64,000 bases of DNA from Taxawa tesnikishii (nom. ined.) (lineage: Eukaryota; Ascomycota; Dothideomycetes; Dothideales), in contig JAPDRO010000013.1 of the NCBI GenBank assembly GCA_030247885.1, forward strand, positions 620,001 through 684,000. Direction: 5' to 3'. Below are positions 10,554 through 23,015 of the stretch, piece after piece (positions within the stretch are counted from its first letter, which is position 1; each line of letters opens with the position of its first letter). The notes below the pieces were generated by a model. That model was not told the origin of the DNA. It saw only the letters and a program-made list of their open reading frames with translations, and did no database searches. The position numbers were made by a program, and so were the translations under genes.

Positions 10554-11493
10554 TGTTGGACTGAATCGAAGGGTTTTCGGTCGATGTGCGATGAGCGTTC
10601 GCCTGGCGATTCTCTCGCGTCTGTTCGAAGAGGAGGAATCTTTTTCGACGTGCAAAGAGAAAGCTATTGTAGAACCGTCCGCGGGTAGGTGAGGTGAAAA
10701 GGCTCGAGAGATCCCAAACTAGACGCTTGCTGAAAACTTGAGACCACTAAACGAGAGACTGAGGAACAAAGCAATGACGCTGAGCTTTGCAGACTAATGA
10801 GAGACAAGTGAGTGCATCAAAATCAAATGATGACTCGGGTTTGAATTGCTGCAATGCCAGAAGAGAGGAATACTTGCAAAGGTACTTCAGTGTTTGGAGA
10901 AAGACACAAGAGGAGACATAGGAGGTACGTGCGAAATGAGTTGAACGAGAACTCCATGCAACACGTCGGATCAGGAGATTGCCACGCGGTGAGGTCAGCT
11001 TCTGCCTTGCTTAGTTGCTCGATAGTTGCTGTTCCATCGCAAGGTTCGCATTCTTCCAAGCAGCCGAACGACGTGAACTACACAGGAATGTGGCCATACA
11101 GCGAATAGAACTCAGGAGACACACACATACCGAAACCGCAGCCACAGAACACTCTCAACTGTAACGGTCCTAATTTCCAACTTCAGTTCATCGATATTCC
11201 CATACTCTATCTTCGCTCGGCTCTGAGAACTTGTTCAAAGGGCACAAGCGCTTGAGATGATTTGGATGTCCCCGCAGCTTGTGCTACCCGCACCTTACAT
11301 GCATCGTATCGGCACATTCCAGTGGTATCGCCGCGTCCACCGCAATCGTTGAGTTTCATATCATGAAACTTCCAGCCTCGACCGGTCCCAATCACTTGAG
11401 CTCGTATTCATGCTGAATGCGACGCGCTCGCCTGACCTACCGAATCGATGCCAACACCGGTGGCCTGCGTCATATGGAAAGGCCTTTCCACGC
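10554..11493. other. intergenic
   Basis: Upstream region of the unknown gene and 3' flank of the aldehyde dehydrogenase. An in-frame open stretch continues upstream of ATG 10553 to 10655 but lacks an ATG. No gene, RNA or repeat seen. Confidence 0.4.
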
Positions 11494-12955
11494 TCATTTC
11501 GGGTAGTCCTTGATGTGATAACTCTTCAACTTGGAAAACTGGTCGAATCCGAACTTGGACAAAGTCTGTCCCTTGCCCGAGTTCTTCCATCCAACCCAGG
11601 CTAGATCCGGACTTGGGAAATCGCAGCGGTTGACAAACACCGTACCAGCGTCGACTTCATCTGCCAGTTCATGACCCTTGCCAACGTCTTTGGTCCAGAT
11701 GCTGGCAGTAAGACCAAATTCGCTGTCGTTCATGAACCTGACAGCCTCCTCGTCGCTCTTAACCTTCATCACCGGAATAACTGGTCCAAAAGTCTCGTCC
11801 TTCATAACAGTCATCTCATGCGTGACGTTTGTAAGAAGCGTAGGAGCGACGTAATTGCCGTTCGCTGGCGGATTCTCAAAAGTAGAGTTCTTTGGCGTCA
11901 TGTCCTTTGCTCCTTTGGAAATTGCATCCTTGATGTGAGAGCGAATGGTCTCTGCTGAGCGCTTGGAGACGACAGGGCCAACATGCGTACTCTTATCGAA
12001 TGGATCCCCAAGCTTGTAGTTCGACAGGACCTTCTGTACCTCAGACACAAATTCATCGTGAATCTTCTCGTCCACGTAGACCCGCTCAATGCTGCAGCAA
12101 CTCTGACCAGAATTAAAGATTGCTCCATCAACAACCTCTTCTGCGGCCCAAGCAACGTCCACATCCGACCTAATATATGCTGGATCCTTTCCTCCCAGCT
12201 CCAGTCCCACACGAGTATGTACGCTATCGCTTGCCGCACGTTGTACTGCAAGACCGCCGGCGACCGAACCCGTGAAGCAGACCAGCTGAATCTCAGGTGC
12301 CTTCACCAACGATTCGATCTTCAAAAAGTCGCCGCAGTGCAGGTATTGAATTGCGTCTTTCTCAAGACCGGCCTCCACGAAGATGTCGTGGATGCGCTCA
12401 ACAATAGTTGGTGTTTGCGGCGAGGGTTTCAGGATGACGGTATTTCCGGAGAGGAGGGCAGGTATAATGGAATTTACCAAGATAAGGTAAGGATACTAGC
12501 AACTGTCAGCTAGGCATAGAACGTGCGCGGCACGGGAAGGCTTACGTTCCACGCAAAGAGCACCAACACAGGCCCCAGCGGTACCTTGCGAATATAGCGC
12601 TTGAAGCCCTCTTGTGGCTCTCCAGGAGTATCGGCCAGAGAATCGTCGCTGATCTTGAGCAGATATTCTCCACGAGCCACAGCGGTGGTGATCTCCTTGG
12701 CGGTGTATGCGATGGGCCGTCCCATCTGCTCCGTAAGCTCTTTTGCCAGCTCGTCTTGCTTGTCTGTCAGAAGTTGGAGCGCCTTCTTGACAATCTTCTG
12801 CCGCTCCGCGAGAGGGTCTTCCTGTACGATTCGAAAGCTTTGGCAGCTCTCTGCGGTAGAGCTTGCAATTCAGCGTCGGTCAGTCCATGGCGGGTGATGA
12901 TTGGCTCGTTGGTGACGGGCGAGATAGTGGTAATAGTCTCTGGATCGGATGCCAT
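11494..12955 (-). CDS. NAD(P)-dependent aldehyde dehydrogenase
   Basis: Oxidises an aldehyde to the carboxylate with NAD(P)+. Exons are 12955-12546 and 12495-11494 (470 residues with one base restored), a normal ALDH length. ATG 12955 gives MASDPETITTISPVTNEPI. Visible family features are the cofactor-domain segment VILKPSPQTPTIVERI, the general-base motif GLELGGKDPAYI, the catalytic Cys region FNSGQSCCSIERVYV, and the C-terminal motif DETFGPVIPV. It resembles succinate-semialdehyde and related ALDHs, but the substrate cannot be decided by eye. Conserved helix sequence (LAERQKIVKKALQLL) sits in a different frame from the N terminus, explained by one missing base at GGG 12814-12816 (plus strand). 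No peroxisomal or secretion signal is obvious. Confidence 0.9.
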
Positions 12956-15900
12956 TTTCGTTATTGAAGTGGTTGCTGTTATTGTGGTGGAGTTGAGTGG
13001 ATTGTACTGTAGGTATTGAAATCAAATCAGATCGGTGACGCGACATCGAACGTCGAACGTGGGGCAGCGCCAGCGTCAAGGGTCCGAGTTCTCATGTCCT
13101 CATTCATTCGACTCGCGCAGCCTCCTCTCTTTGTCCTCATCAGGCAACCAACCCGACGATGAGACAGGAGGAGACATACTTTCCTGTTTGGCCGGCTGAT
13201 ATCACTCAGCTCCGCTCTTTCTTCCAGTCCACATGAGCACGATCATGGCAGTATATCGTCTTGTCTCGGTACGCACGGTCGCCCCAAACCAGCCGAGCAC
13301 AAACAGCAACTGGAAAACGGCGTTGATGTACCAATGCTCTTTTAAGAATACGCAGCAGGTCTCCTTTTAAAAGGCTTTATTTGATCGCTCCTCGAAGAAG
13401 AGAGGTTTCAGGTTTGCTGATTGCGCGTGCTCGGGGGCTTCCAAGACTTCCCTATCGGGCAACAGACCAGAGCTGAAAATCATCACATCGCGCTGCTTGT
13501 CACAGCCTCGAGAAGGCTCGAGGTTTGCTCTGCGGTTTTGCCCAACTTCCAATGGTTCTGGGACTAAGAGACTATCAATGGCGTTATGCTTCACCCCCAT
13601 AACCGTAGTTTCACAAGCTTTCTTCAGTTATCGGGGGCATTGACGGCGCGGGTGGTCATACCTGCGGGTTCGGGAACCTGTGCACTGCCAGTCTTCAGAC
13701 CAGTCTTGCTGGCCGATAGTAACCGCACACTATTCATCGGGACCGGGCTGGGGGTAGCCATCCACACCAACAGCCAAGGTCAGCCGGTGTCTAGTAGTGT
13801 GCAAGTTGAAGGAGTGAAGGTAGTTTTCAAGGCGAACTCCGATCTGGACCTGAGAACCTGGAACCGTTACTCTCACACCGGCAACGCCGTGGTACCTACT
13901 CGACGGGTGTTTCGCCTTCATGCAGGTGTCTTCTAGCACATTGCGGATCATCCAGCCACGGCATCCACGGGAGGCTCTGATCCAACCAATGCACGGCGCA
14001 CGCAAACAATGCAATCATACACAGTTCCTGGCAGATCCGAGCCGCTGTGATCCAAGTGAATTCTCTATGAACGCTCTTTGCTTCGAGCACCGCAGCCCGT
14101 ATCACCCACAAAACTCTGCAGCTGCACAGACGTTCTCGAAGGGGCTACATCCCAGCTCTTACCAGGACATGGTATGGAAGCCAAAAGGGCCGATGTGATC
14201 GTGGAGTTCGAGTGTACGTGTTTCTTGATCTTAGTATTTGTCACTGTCTTAAGGGAGATTGGCCCTTCCATCTCGGCGGGTGGCGTGTCTGATCTTTATC
14301 ATAAACGGGGTACTGCAATGACCGAGTCATTTAGGGGTACAAGTAACTGCTGAGGCAATCCTTCCAATGTCGGCCTGCTCAAGGCAAGGCTGCATACGAC
14401 ATTTGACGGGACGTTTGGCCAAGATTGTCTGAGATGACACCCGATTTACAATGTCTCTAATCAGTCAACCGGGATGCTCAGACAACGTGCTGTTGTGGAG
14501 ACCGTGCGGAAAGTCCAAACCGACTCTCCGATCGCTGGGTCGACAGATCCAGTGCCTATCTCAAAGCTTAAGTAATCTATGGTCGTACTAGCTGTGCACC
14601 AACAGCCACAAAGCACTGCCGAAGCGCACGGTAAGGTACTCGGTGAGATCTGGGTCTTCGGCAAGAAGGTTTCGCGCCGAGAGACGCTTCCGTTTGACTG
14701 TCAACCGTGAGCGGAAGTGAACCCACTCCACAAACGAAGGCCCCATCTTTGGACCCCATGCACTCGCTTCTGCAGTGACACCCAGGACGTTTTTTTTTTT
14801 TTGCTTTTCAGCTGTCCGACTGGATGGCTTGCTGTCATGATGATGGAGCCGAGCATGTGGCATGGGCGTTTGCACTCTGGCAACCTGAAAAATGCGTGCA
14901 GCCCGTGGCCGATCATGAGCGGGCAGCCAGTGGCAGCCACAAGAACGCCAGATCTGCGTGCGCGCTGGGTAAAATTGCCATATGGCATTTATCCGTATAA
15001 CGAAGCATCTAACCCTTTTCAGGACAAGCAGGACAGGTGATCTCACGTGAACCAACGACGGCATGGGCCGCATGGATCGGTAATCAAGTGGTGCCTGAGT
15101 CGCGACACAGACTGGACGATCCGTTGCGGACAGGCGGAGGCTAGGAAACATAGACTGCGAACCGAAGGAGTTCTAGCGTCAGAGGCGTTGCTTCTTGACG
15201 GCAGAGCCTGACGACTCTCGACTGCACACCGGCATTCGAAATTTTGGTGGCGTCCAGGCGTGCATGTTTGACCTGCATCTTGCATTACAGATATTGGAGT
15301 TGGCGCAGCGAAACAAGGCAAAGCGTGCGCCACTCACATGGTACGGATTCCTCAATGATTCATGGAACTGGCCCGGACAGAAGGCGATGTCTGGCTCATC
15401 AGGGACAGCAGATGACAGGAACAGAGAGCGGGAACAGGACACGCGAGGTACGACGCCCCATGTCTCGCATACGAGCTGCCGGCGGGTCCTCGACATTGGT
15501 GTTTTCCTCCCGAGTGGAGCTCCGTGGCCATGGAGCCGACTTGGAGAAGTCCCGCTAGGGCCGTGGAGGGTGCGCGTGGACAGCGAGCCAATGTCGTTTG
15601 CGCGCGCTCGGACTCGGGCCAGAGAAAGATTTACGGTCGACCTGACACTCTGGCGGTGCTACACTAAGAAGAGGCTGCTCAGACGGGCATGGCGCCACCC
15701 CGTTGTCAGCGACCAAAGATGGAGACGGCCTGTCTCCCCCGCCGTGGGTGCATGACCACTAAAGTCGAAAGCGGAGATCACTCAGAGACGAGTCCAAGAC
15801 TGGACCTTGTCCCATGTTCTATGACCCAGTAGATGTAATTAGCTTGTACCTCTCTTAGCTATACCATACTGTTGCGCGCCACGAATTCTATCCACCGACG

Positions 15901-16125
15901 CCTTTCCCTCTCTCGCCGCCTGTCACTCGCCCATACACGTCGCCCTGCCGCCGCGCAGTCCGTCAGCAGCACACTTTCTGATGAGCACAGCCAGCGTCGA
16001 CCGCTGAGTAGAGAGCAGAGCGAGTCAGCGACCAATCCAATCCATCAGCCGGTCGGAGAAACGTTGACGTCGGCTTCCGTCACAGTACAGCACAGATAGC
16101 AAAGCAAAGCGGCAGCGCAGCGCCC
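12956..16125. other. 3.2-kb stretch without a supportable gene
   Basis: Both strands contain only short, overlapping ORFs (up to about 190 codons, for example 14588-15151 minus) with no recognisable domain, no splice-consistent series and no codon preference. The last 250 bases (from about 15870) are the CT-rich leader of xlnR. Length suits the large regulatory region expected upstream of a carbon-regulated transcription factor, but no site is demonstrated. Confidence 0.4.
14790..14802 (+). repeat. T13 mononucleotide run
   Basis: Thirteen consecutive T in an intergenic region. Its true length is uncertain given the homopolymer problems elsewhere in the window. Confidence 0.8.
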
Positions 16126-19100
16126 ATGATGCTCTCCGCAGGCCTCCAGCACCACTATCCGCAAGGCTTTGGACACCTGTCGCCGGAAAATATGGGTGTG
16201 CAGACTGACCAGATGTCACCACAGCATGGCCCAATGACCGGACTGGACGCTCTCGCGCAGGGTTCGCACTACATGCAGCTCCAGGAACAGAATCTCCAGA
16301 ACAGTGGAGCGGTGAAACACGCGCGGCAGAACCCGATCCCGTACGGAAACGCGAGCGATGACTCGGCTGGAGCAGGACACAAGGACTCTGTGAGCAGCGC
16401 GAGGAGCGCGCGCTCAATGAACCAACCCGTCAGGCGGAGGATCAGTCGCGCTTGTGATCAGTGTAACCAGCTGCGCACAAAGTGCGACGGCAAGACTCCT
16501 TGCGCCCACTGCGTCGGTGAGTGTCCCTTGTTTTGTGCTCGACTACCTGAGTATAGTCTGGTCTAGTCTAGCAGCACGACTGACCTCGAGTATAGAATTT
16601 GGCCTGACCTGTGAGTATGTCCGTGAGCGGAAAAAGCGAGGCAAGGCATCGCGAAAGGACATCGCGGCGCAGCAAGCAGCGGCTGCCGTAGCCAACAACA
16701 GCTCCAATACCGAAATCACCCAAGCCAGTCCGACATCCGTCAACGAAGGCTCGCCCGAAGAGCAGCATGCACCAGAGCAGGAATCTAAATCCGTTTCGTC
16801 GCTCAAGCGCCGCAGATCAAGTGTCCATGCGCAACGACCGCCGCCTCCAGCACGCTCGATGAGCATCACCAGCCAGCAAATGGGCAACGCAAACACCCAG
16901 GTGCCTCCCGTCGCCTCCATCGCACAAGGCACCCCGCTCATGAACCAGGATATGGGACATGTTCGGGCAAGAGATCGTCACAATAGCGTTCAGATACCGA
17001 TGGATACACAAAGTGTCGGGGTAGGCCTTCCAACACCGCGAATGCCGGCTACGGCAGCTGTAGTGGATAGGGCGTTGTCGCTCGGTGTTGGAGAGTTTGG
17101 GACCATCGATGACTATCACCGCAGTGTTCTCCGGCAGTCTGCAGCTGCAAACGGCCAGCATCTGCTACACGGTGCGGCAAGCGTCCTTCCCAACAACATG
17201 ATGCACGCTGGTACTATGCCCTCGTATGGCGAGAGTCCGTATGGCGTACCTAGCCCGCAGAACTCGAACGGCGCAATGGGAAACTTCCGCATGCCAGGCG
17301 AGTCGCCCTTATCCGGTGGATTTCTAGCTGGCGCATCACCAGTGGGCAGCTCCCCGGGCTGGCCTCTGCTCCCGTCTCCCTCCGCAGCCCTCTATCCGCA
17401 GTTGCATAGCATTGCATCCAACCAAACTCTACGATACCCGGTCCTCAAGCCCCTTCTGCCACGCATTTCGGCCATCATTCCCGTTAACCTCGCTTGCGAT
17501 CTTCTCGAACTCTACTTTGCCACTTCTTCCAGCGCTTTCATGCAACCCGCGTCGCCGTACATTCTGGGTTTCCTCTTCCGCAAACGATCGTTTCTGCGTC
17601 CAGTCAACCCTCGACCATGCAGCCCGGCTTTGTTGGCGAGTATGCTGTGGGTAGCAGCTCAGACTAGCGAAGCGCCCGCCTTAACATCCCCGCCATCCGC
17701 CAGAGGGAAGATCTGTCACCAGCTGTTGGAACTTACGGTGAGCCTGCTGAAACCACTCATCCACTCTCCGTCAGACGGTGCAACTATTCCAGGATCAAAC
17801 ATGGTCATAAATGGAGTAGCTCTGGGTGGGTTCGGCGTCGCGACACACGCAGCGCATGATGAAGGCGGCGCGCCTGGAGCCAGTGGTGCACTGGACGATG
17901 TCGCTACGTACATCAATCTGGCAACCGTCGTGTCCGCCAGCGAATACAAGGCGGCGAGTTTGAGATGGTGGAATGCCGCGTGGTCACTTGCACGGGAATT
18001 AAAACTAGGAAGGAGCTTCCTCCCAACCCCGAACCACCGGTTCAGGCGCATAGCGGCCAGGAAGATACTGATGCAGAGGGCGAAGTCGAGGTTGACATGG
18101 GAATGAGCGGTCAACACCACATGCACATGAGGCCACAAAGCAACACGCTACCCGGTATGGCACCCCCGGCACTGTAGCAGAGGAGGAGAGAGAAGAGCGG
18201 CGTAGGATATGGTGGCTTCTCTACACCGTGGATCGGCATCTGGCATTGTGCTACAACCGGCCACTCTTCCTCCTGGATGTGGAATGCGATGGTCTGCTTC
18301 AGCCGGAGAACGACGTGGTCTGGCAGGCTGGTGAGTATTACCCAGCCGACAATCGTGAACCGACTTATTTCCGGCGACGAGGGCCCTGCTTCGAATGTAC
18401 CGGTCACAGCATCTTCGGCTACTTCCTCCCCTTGATGACCATCCTCGGCGAAATCGTCGACCTCAACCACGCCAAGAATCACCCACGATTCGGTCTGCGC
18501 TTCAGGAACGGCTCCGACTGGGATGATCAAGCCCACGAGATCAGCCAGCAGCTGGAAGCTTATGGGCGCAGTTTGAAGGACTTCGGATCGCGCTTTATTC
18601 CCCACAACCGGAGCAAGGAGAGACGGGCGCTCTCACGGACAACAACCACCACGATCAGGCCAGTCCATCGGTGCATTCGACGAGTACGGCAGGCAACCGC
18701 ATGACGGAAGCGATGCTGCAGACCAAAACTGTGGTCGCGTACGGCACGCATCTGATGCACACGCTGCACATCCTGCTGAATGGGAAATGGGATCCAATCT
18801 CTTTGCTAGACGACAACGACCTGTGGATTTCTTCCCAGTCCTTCATCTCCGCGACCTCCCACGCCGTCTCTGCGGCCGAAGCCATCAGTGATATCCTGGA
18901 GTATGACCCGGATCTCAGCTTCATGCCCTTCTTCTTCGGCATCTACCTGCTGCAAGGCAGTTTCCTGCTCCTACTCATCGCCGACAAGCTGCAGGGCGAG
19001 GCCAGCCCGAGTGTGGTGAAAGCTTGCGAGACGATCGTCAGAGCGCACGAAGTGTGCGTCGTGACTTTGAACACGGAGTATCAGGTAAGCACTTCCATTA

Positions 19101-19283
19101 CACTTCATTACGCAGGGCTGGTCGCTGACGTCCTTGTAGCGCAATTTCCGGAAAGTGATGCGCTCCGCTCTGAGCCAGGTCAAAGGACGCGTGCCCGAGG
19201 ACTTTGGCGAACAACAGCTGAGAAGGAGGGAAGTGCTATCTTTGTACAGATGGTCTGGTGATGGGACTGGCCTGGCGCTCTAG
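16126..19283 (+). CDS. xlnR: xylanolytic transcriptional activator XlnR/Xyr1 (Zn2Cys6)
   Basis: Nuclear activator of xylanase, cellulase and D-xylose catabolism genes, responding to xylose. Exons are 16126-16516, 16596-19084 and 19140-19283 (1008 residues with three bases restored). After a Gln/Ser-rich start, the DNA-binding domain at about residues 110-145 reads [20 protein letters not shown], with six Cys spaced as in Zn2Cys6 proteins. It is followed by the XlnR-specific [14 protein letters not shown]. The fungal_trans middle region ([13 protein letters not shown]) and the activation-related end ([20 protein letters not shown], then SGDGTGLAL-stop) also match XlnR. Intron 1 splits the zinc cluster, as is usual in this family. 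The frame changes at 18012-18013, 18163-18167 and 18617-18618, each fitting one lost G or C. Confidence 0.93.
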
Positions 19284-19989
19284 AACAGGCAAAGAGAAAA
19301 GGGAGCCGGGTTTGGATCAGAAAAACCTTGGCGAAGGAAGTGCACATACTGGAAATGTTGGACATGGATTTCATGATGTGTGTTTTGTCGTCCGTCAGAG
19401 AGAAGATACTAATCGCTACTGCGCTGGGAGTGTTTTGGACGCGAGCGAGTTATATACCCCCCACAAATACTCGCATGGAATGGAACGGTACATGCTTGTA
19501 GGAGTATCGTTCTGGTTAGGTTCTTTTTTCTTGAAGAATTGATGTGTATACTACTTGGTAACAGCTGCGTTGCTCTTCTTCACTTAAACTTCACGTGAAC
19601 CCTATTTGAGCTCCACCTTAGCCTCGGTCGAGCTTCGCTATATCTTCGCCCAAATTCCACTCAGATTGTCTGCTTTCGGTTGTCGATGGAAAAGATGGTA
19701 GTAACGAGTAGAGCCTGAGGCGATGTGACGTTGCCAAGACCTGCAACATCCCCAGGACTTTGATCGCTCGGAGGTGTTGTATGAAACTTCGTCGTTGCGC
19801 GTTGCATTGCGAACGACTACGCACCCTGCCACAACCGTTGCTTGCTGCTTGCTGTCACTGCAACTGACCGCGCTTCAAGGGCTTTTGAAGCCCATAGCCA
19901 ATAACTCAAGCGACCAGTCAAGTCATCCAAAGCCGTCAATACCGACATAACTTGTCCTCTTCCGCGCGTCGCGCGACACAACCGACACC
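19284..19989. other. intergenic
   Basis: 3' flank of xlnR and promoter of LEA1. Short ORFs only, no motif recognised. Confidence 0.4.
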
Positions 19990-21006
19990 ATGAGACTTTC
20001 CGCCGAGCTCATCCAGAACTCCCTGTCCTACCTCAATCCGCTAAACGAGCGTGAACTTGACCTTCGAGGTGTGTGCCGCTCCATCGAAAAGGACAGATGC
20101 TACACTTTGAGAGCTAGTTGATACATAGGTCATACAAGGACACAAAATCCCCACTATCGAGAACCTGGGTGTGGCCAGCGTACGTTTCCTTCCCTGCGCA
20201 CATTCCTTGTGCGTTTCTACCGTACGGCGTCGCTGATGTGCCCGCCCTAGCCCCAAGATGCGATCGACTTCACCGACAACGACATCACCGTGATCGCAAA
20301 CTTCCCCAAGTCTCCTCGTCTCCAGTCGCTCTACTTTGCGCGCAACCGTATCTCGAGCATTGACGCTAGAGTCACGAACAACATTCCCAACCTGAAGACC
20401 TTGGTCTTGACCCAGAATCAGATATCGGAGCTGGCAGATTTGGACCCATTGGCTGGACTCAGGAAGTTGACGCACCTCACATTGATCGACAACCCGGTAA
20501 CGTCGAAGGAGGTGAGTGTTAGGAACATGAGGACGATTGAGAAAACTAGGGTCAGAACGGAGACTGACGAAGCGAGGGCAGAACTATCGCTACTGGGTCC
20601 TCTACCGCTGCCCCAGCGTGCGCTTCCTCGATTTCCAAAAGGTCAAGGACGCCGAGCGCCAGAAGGCGAAGGAGTTGTTCGGCACAACCGAGGAGCCTAC
20701 AGATCTAGCGAAGAAGGTGCGTCTCGCTCCCCATCATCCACCGTCTTCGCTTCTGTCCTAACACCAGTCTAGGTCGCCGCAATCCGTTCGAACAAGCCCG
20801 CAGCTTACACCTCGGCCGCGCCAGCTCTCAACGGTGCTGGCAAGAACTTTAGCGTGCGCATGAGCGACAAGGACAGGAAGCGCGTCGAGCGCATGGTCAG
20901 GAATGCAAAGACGCTGCAGGAGATCACTGTTCTCGAGAAGGCACTCAACGAGGGAAGAATACCCGCAGGCATGCTTGCGGACGACGATGGCATGGATACA
21001 TCCTAA
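19990..21006 (+). CDS. LEA1: U2 small nuclear ribonucleoprotein A' (Lea1)
   Basis: Leucine-rich-repeat subunit of U2 snRNP that pairs with U2 B'' and helps U2 bind the branch site. Exons are 19990-20068, 20139-20179, 20251-20511, 20582-20716 and 20773-21006, giving 249 residues with no frame problem. The start MRLSAELIQNSLSYLNPL is followed by LRR units (ELDLRGHKIPTIENLG, LYFARNRISSIDARV, LVLTQNQISELADLDP) and the U2A' cap motif LIDNPVTSKENYRYWVLYRC. The C-terminal tail (MSDKDRKRVERMVRNAKTLQ) is also typical. Four introns in 1 kb make this the most intron-dense conserved gene here besides the CCHC gene. Exons 1 and 2 are very short. Confidence 0.95.
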
Positions 21007-21933
21007 ACGGATTCCGCTTGTGTCGAAGGCGAGAATGATGAGTGAGACCGGCCCGCGTGGACGAGATTCAGGTTCACAACTCAAAAGACGGTGACGCTCG
21101 GGCCCTGTTGAGCAGGCATGGCGACAACCGAGCTGCCACCGGGTACCCAATCACGATGGGAGTGTTTGAGTAACCAACGAGGGTTCATCGGAGTGCAAAG
21201 AACAAGCAACGCTGGTATGGTTCTCTGGCGTTCAAAAGACAACGATCGCGGGAGAGAAGGTAATCAGCCCATACTTCTGGCCTATAACGTTACAAAAGTG
21301 CCTGATTGGAATTCACACATCTAGCATCGGTATCAGTGTCTATTCATCCGACTGTTTTGAGCTGTCGAACAGGTTCGCTCATATTCTCACTTCACTCCCC
21401 TCTCTTAATGGCGATCCTTTAACCCGGTGGTAAGTCAGTAAGACGAATTGGTCCTCTTGACCTGCTTACGTATATGCAACGAAGAGAAGTATGCCAAGAA
21501 CGGCCTGAACCCAAAGTCACGTCAGGCTAAGGGTGAGTGTTGTCCAGAGTTATCTCTCCACGTCAAGTGGTTTGTTCTTGGCGTTGGCAGGGCTCATGCG
21601 ATGCGACAGGCCTGCCATACTGACAACGAAGAAAACAAAACGGCAGGTACATAGGAGGCACCTGACTTCAGCTGTCAACAAACTCGAGCCGTTTCCGGAC
21701 GCAAGCGGAGGCCGCATATATCGAGTTAGAAAGAGCGCTTCACTTTGATCGACAAGCATTTATTGTTCCTTCACCCTCCCACTCACACACCGATCGCAGA
21801 CACTACCCTCTTAGTCTGGAAACCTAGTCTGGAAACCGGATCTCGCCCGATCCTTTGCAGGACATCGATATTGCCAAATAGCAGATTACTTTCACCGCTT
21901 CTCGCTAGGGTAGGCGATACGAATATCCACATG
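21007..21933. other. convergent intergenic region
   Basis: Between LEA1 and the small membrane protein gene. ORFs up to about 90 codons without features. Nothing else seen. Confidence 0.4.
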
Positions 21934-22392
21934 TCAGATGCCCTTCCTTGCGTTCCCCACACTTCCAATCATCTCCGGCCTGAAAACGAGCGCATACACC
22001 CTCCACGCCAGCGTCACTCCTAGAATCCCCCAAGCCGCGCCCACAAACCTTCCCGTCACGGCATTCCGCCCGCTCGTCGCCTGTACTGCCATGACACTCA
22101 TCAGCACCACTTCCCCAGCCGCCAAGGTCCAGTATGTCGTATATCTGCTCGCGACGCCGGCGACGGTGTTGGGGTATGAGAGGAGGAGGGGAGTCGACAA
22201 GGCGATCACGAGTCCGCCCAACCACTGCATGAGATTGGTTGCCGCGGGCGTGATGGGAGTTGTGGGATATGTCATGGATCGAAGGATGGCGGAGGGAAAC
22301 AGGATCATGCCGCTACCGCCGAAGATGTTCATGGCGGATTCTATTAGGAGGGCGGAGCGGAAGAGGGTGGTGCCTGTGTTGAAGGTTGCCAT
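21934..22392 (-). CDS. small four-helix membrane protein, function unknown
   Basis: Single exon of 152 codons from ATG 22392 (MATFNTGTTLFRSALLIES). Four hydrophobic helices are visible, roughly residues 10-35 (ALLIESAMNIFGGSGMILF), 50-72 (LMQWLGGLVIALSTPLLL), 85-107 (YWTLAAGEVVLMSVMAVQA) and 118-140 (AAWGILGVTLAWRVYALVF). A short basic tail follows. There is no cleavable signal peptide or catalytic motif. The frame is open another 98 codons upstream, but that part is low-complexity and includes likely 5' UTR. The codon pattern supports a real gene. I do not recognise the family; it could be one of the small fungal integral membrane proteins of unknown role. Confidence 0.65.
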   Translation of the reverse strand: MATFNTGTTLFRSALLIESAMNIFGGSGMILFPSAILRSMTYPTTPITPAATNLMQWLGGLVIALSTPLLLSYPNTVAGVASRYTTYWTLAAGEVVLMSVMAVQATSGRNAVTGRFVGAAWGILGVTLAWRVYALVFRPEMIGSVGNARKGI

Positions 22393-23015
22393 TGTTGCTA
22401 GTTTGTGGAGGTTTTTTTGCTGGTGCGGATTGGAGGTGGAGGTGGAGGTGGGTTGTGCGAGGATAAGAAGGATGGGTGGAGGTGAAAGACGTAAAAGGGA
22501 GATACGGAATACTCGTCTGGCTGAATGACCAAGAACGACTACTGTACAGGTATGTATGTAGTGCGTTTCTTCGGCCGTTCTTTCGTTGTTGTCATGATGA
22601 GATGAAGATGGATCACATGCAAGTTTTCCGTCTAGGGAAGGTACGTCATTGGGTGCACAGACGGTATACGCAGATCTCGAGTACAACCCTGTCTGTCAAA
22701 ATATTTTGGCGAGATGCTCCTGAGTATACATACGGCCTTCATTGCGGAAGAGGCCGTCCCGTATCGTTCATCGTGTCTAGATAGCACGTTATAGTAGTAG
22801 ATGCGATAGCCGTCCGGACACGTGTATGTCTTGTTGCCGGCTTTGCTTGCATGCCTCGACACGTCACGGCTCAGATCATCAGGCAACACGCTGTAAAGGA
22901 CGCCAACTCACAACGAAACAACTCTCTGCCGTTCTTGACACCCTCCTTTTCTCTTTTACTCTAGTCATGTATCCCTCATAACATCCAGACCCGACCGTGC
23001 CGCTCAGAAGCAGAC
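22393..23015. promoter_or_regulatory. divergent promoter region
   Basis: Separates the small membrane protein gene (-) from the DDHD phospholipase (+). No specific element recognised. Confidence 0.3.

Noticed and set aside
13586-15755. Several 90-190 codon ORFs in the gap before xlnR
   Set aside because: They overlap each other in different frames without coding-like codon bias or splice structure.
11494-19283. A catabolic cluster of the aldehyde dehydrogenase with xlnR
   Set aside because: They are 3.2 kb apart, divergent, and no sugar-catabolic enzyme lies nearby; adjacency alone is not evidence.
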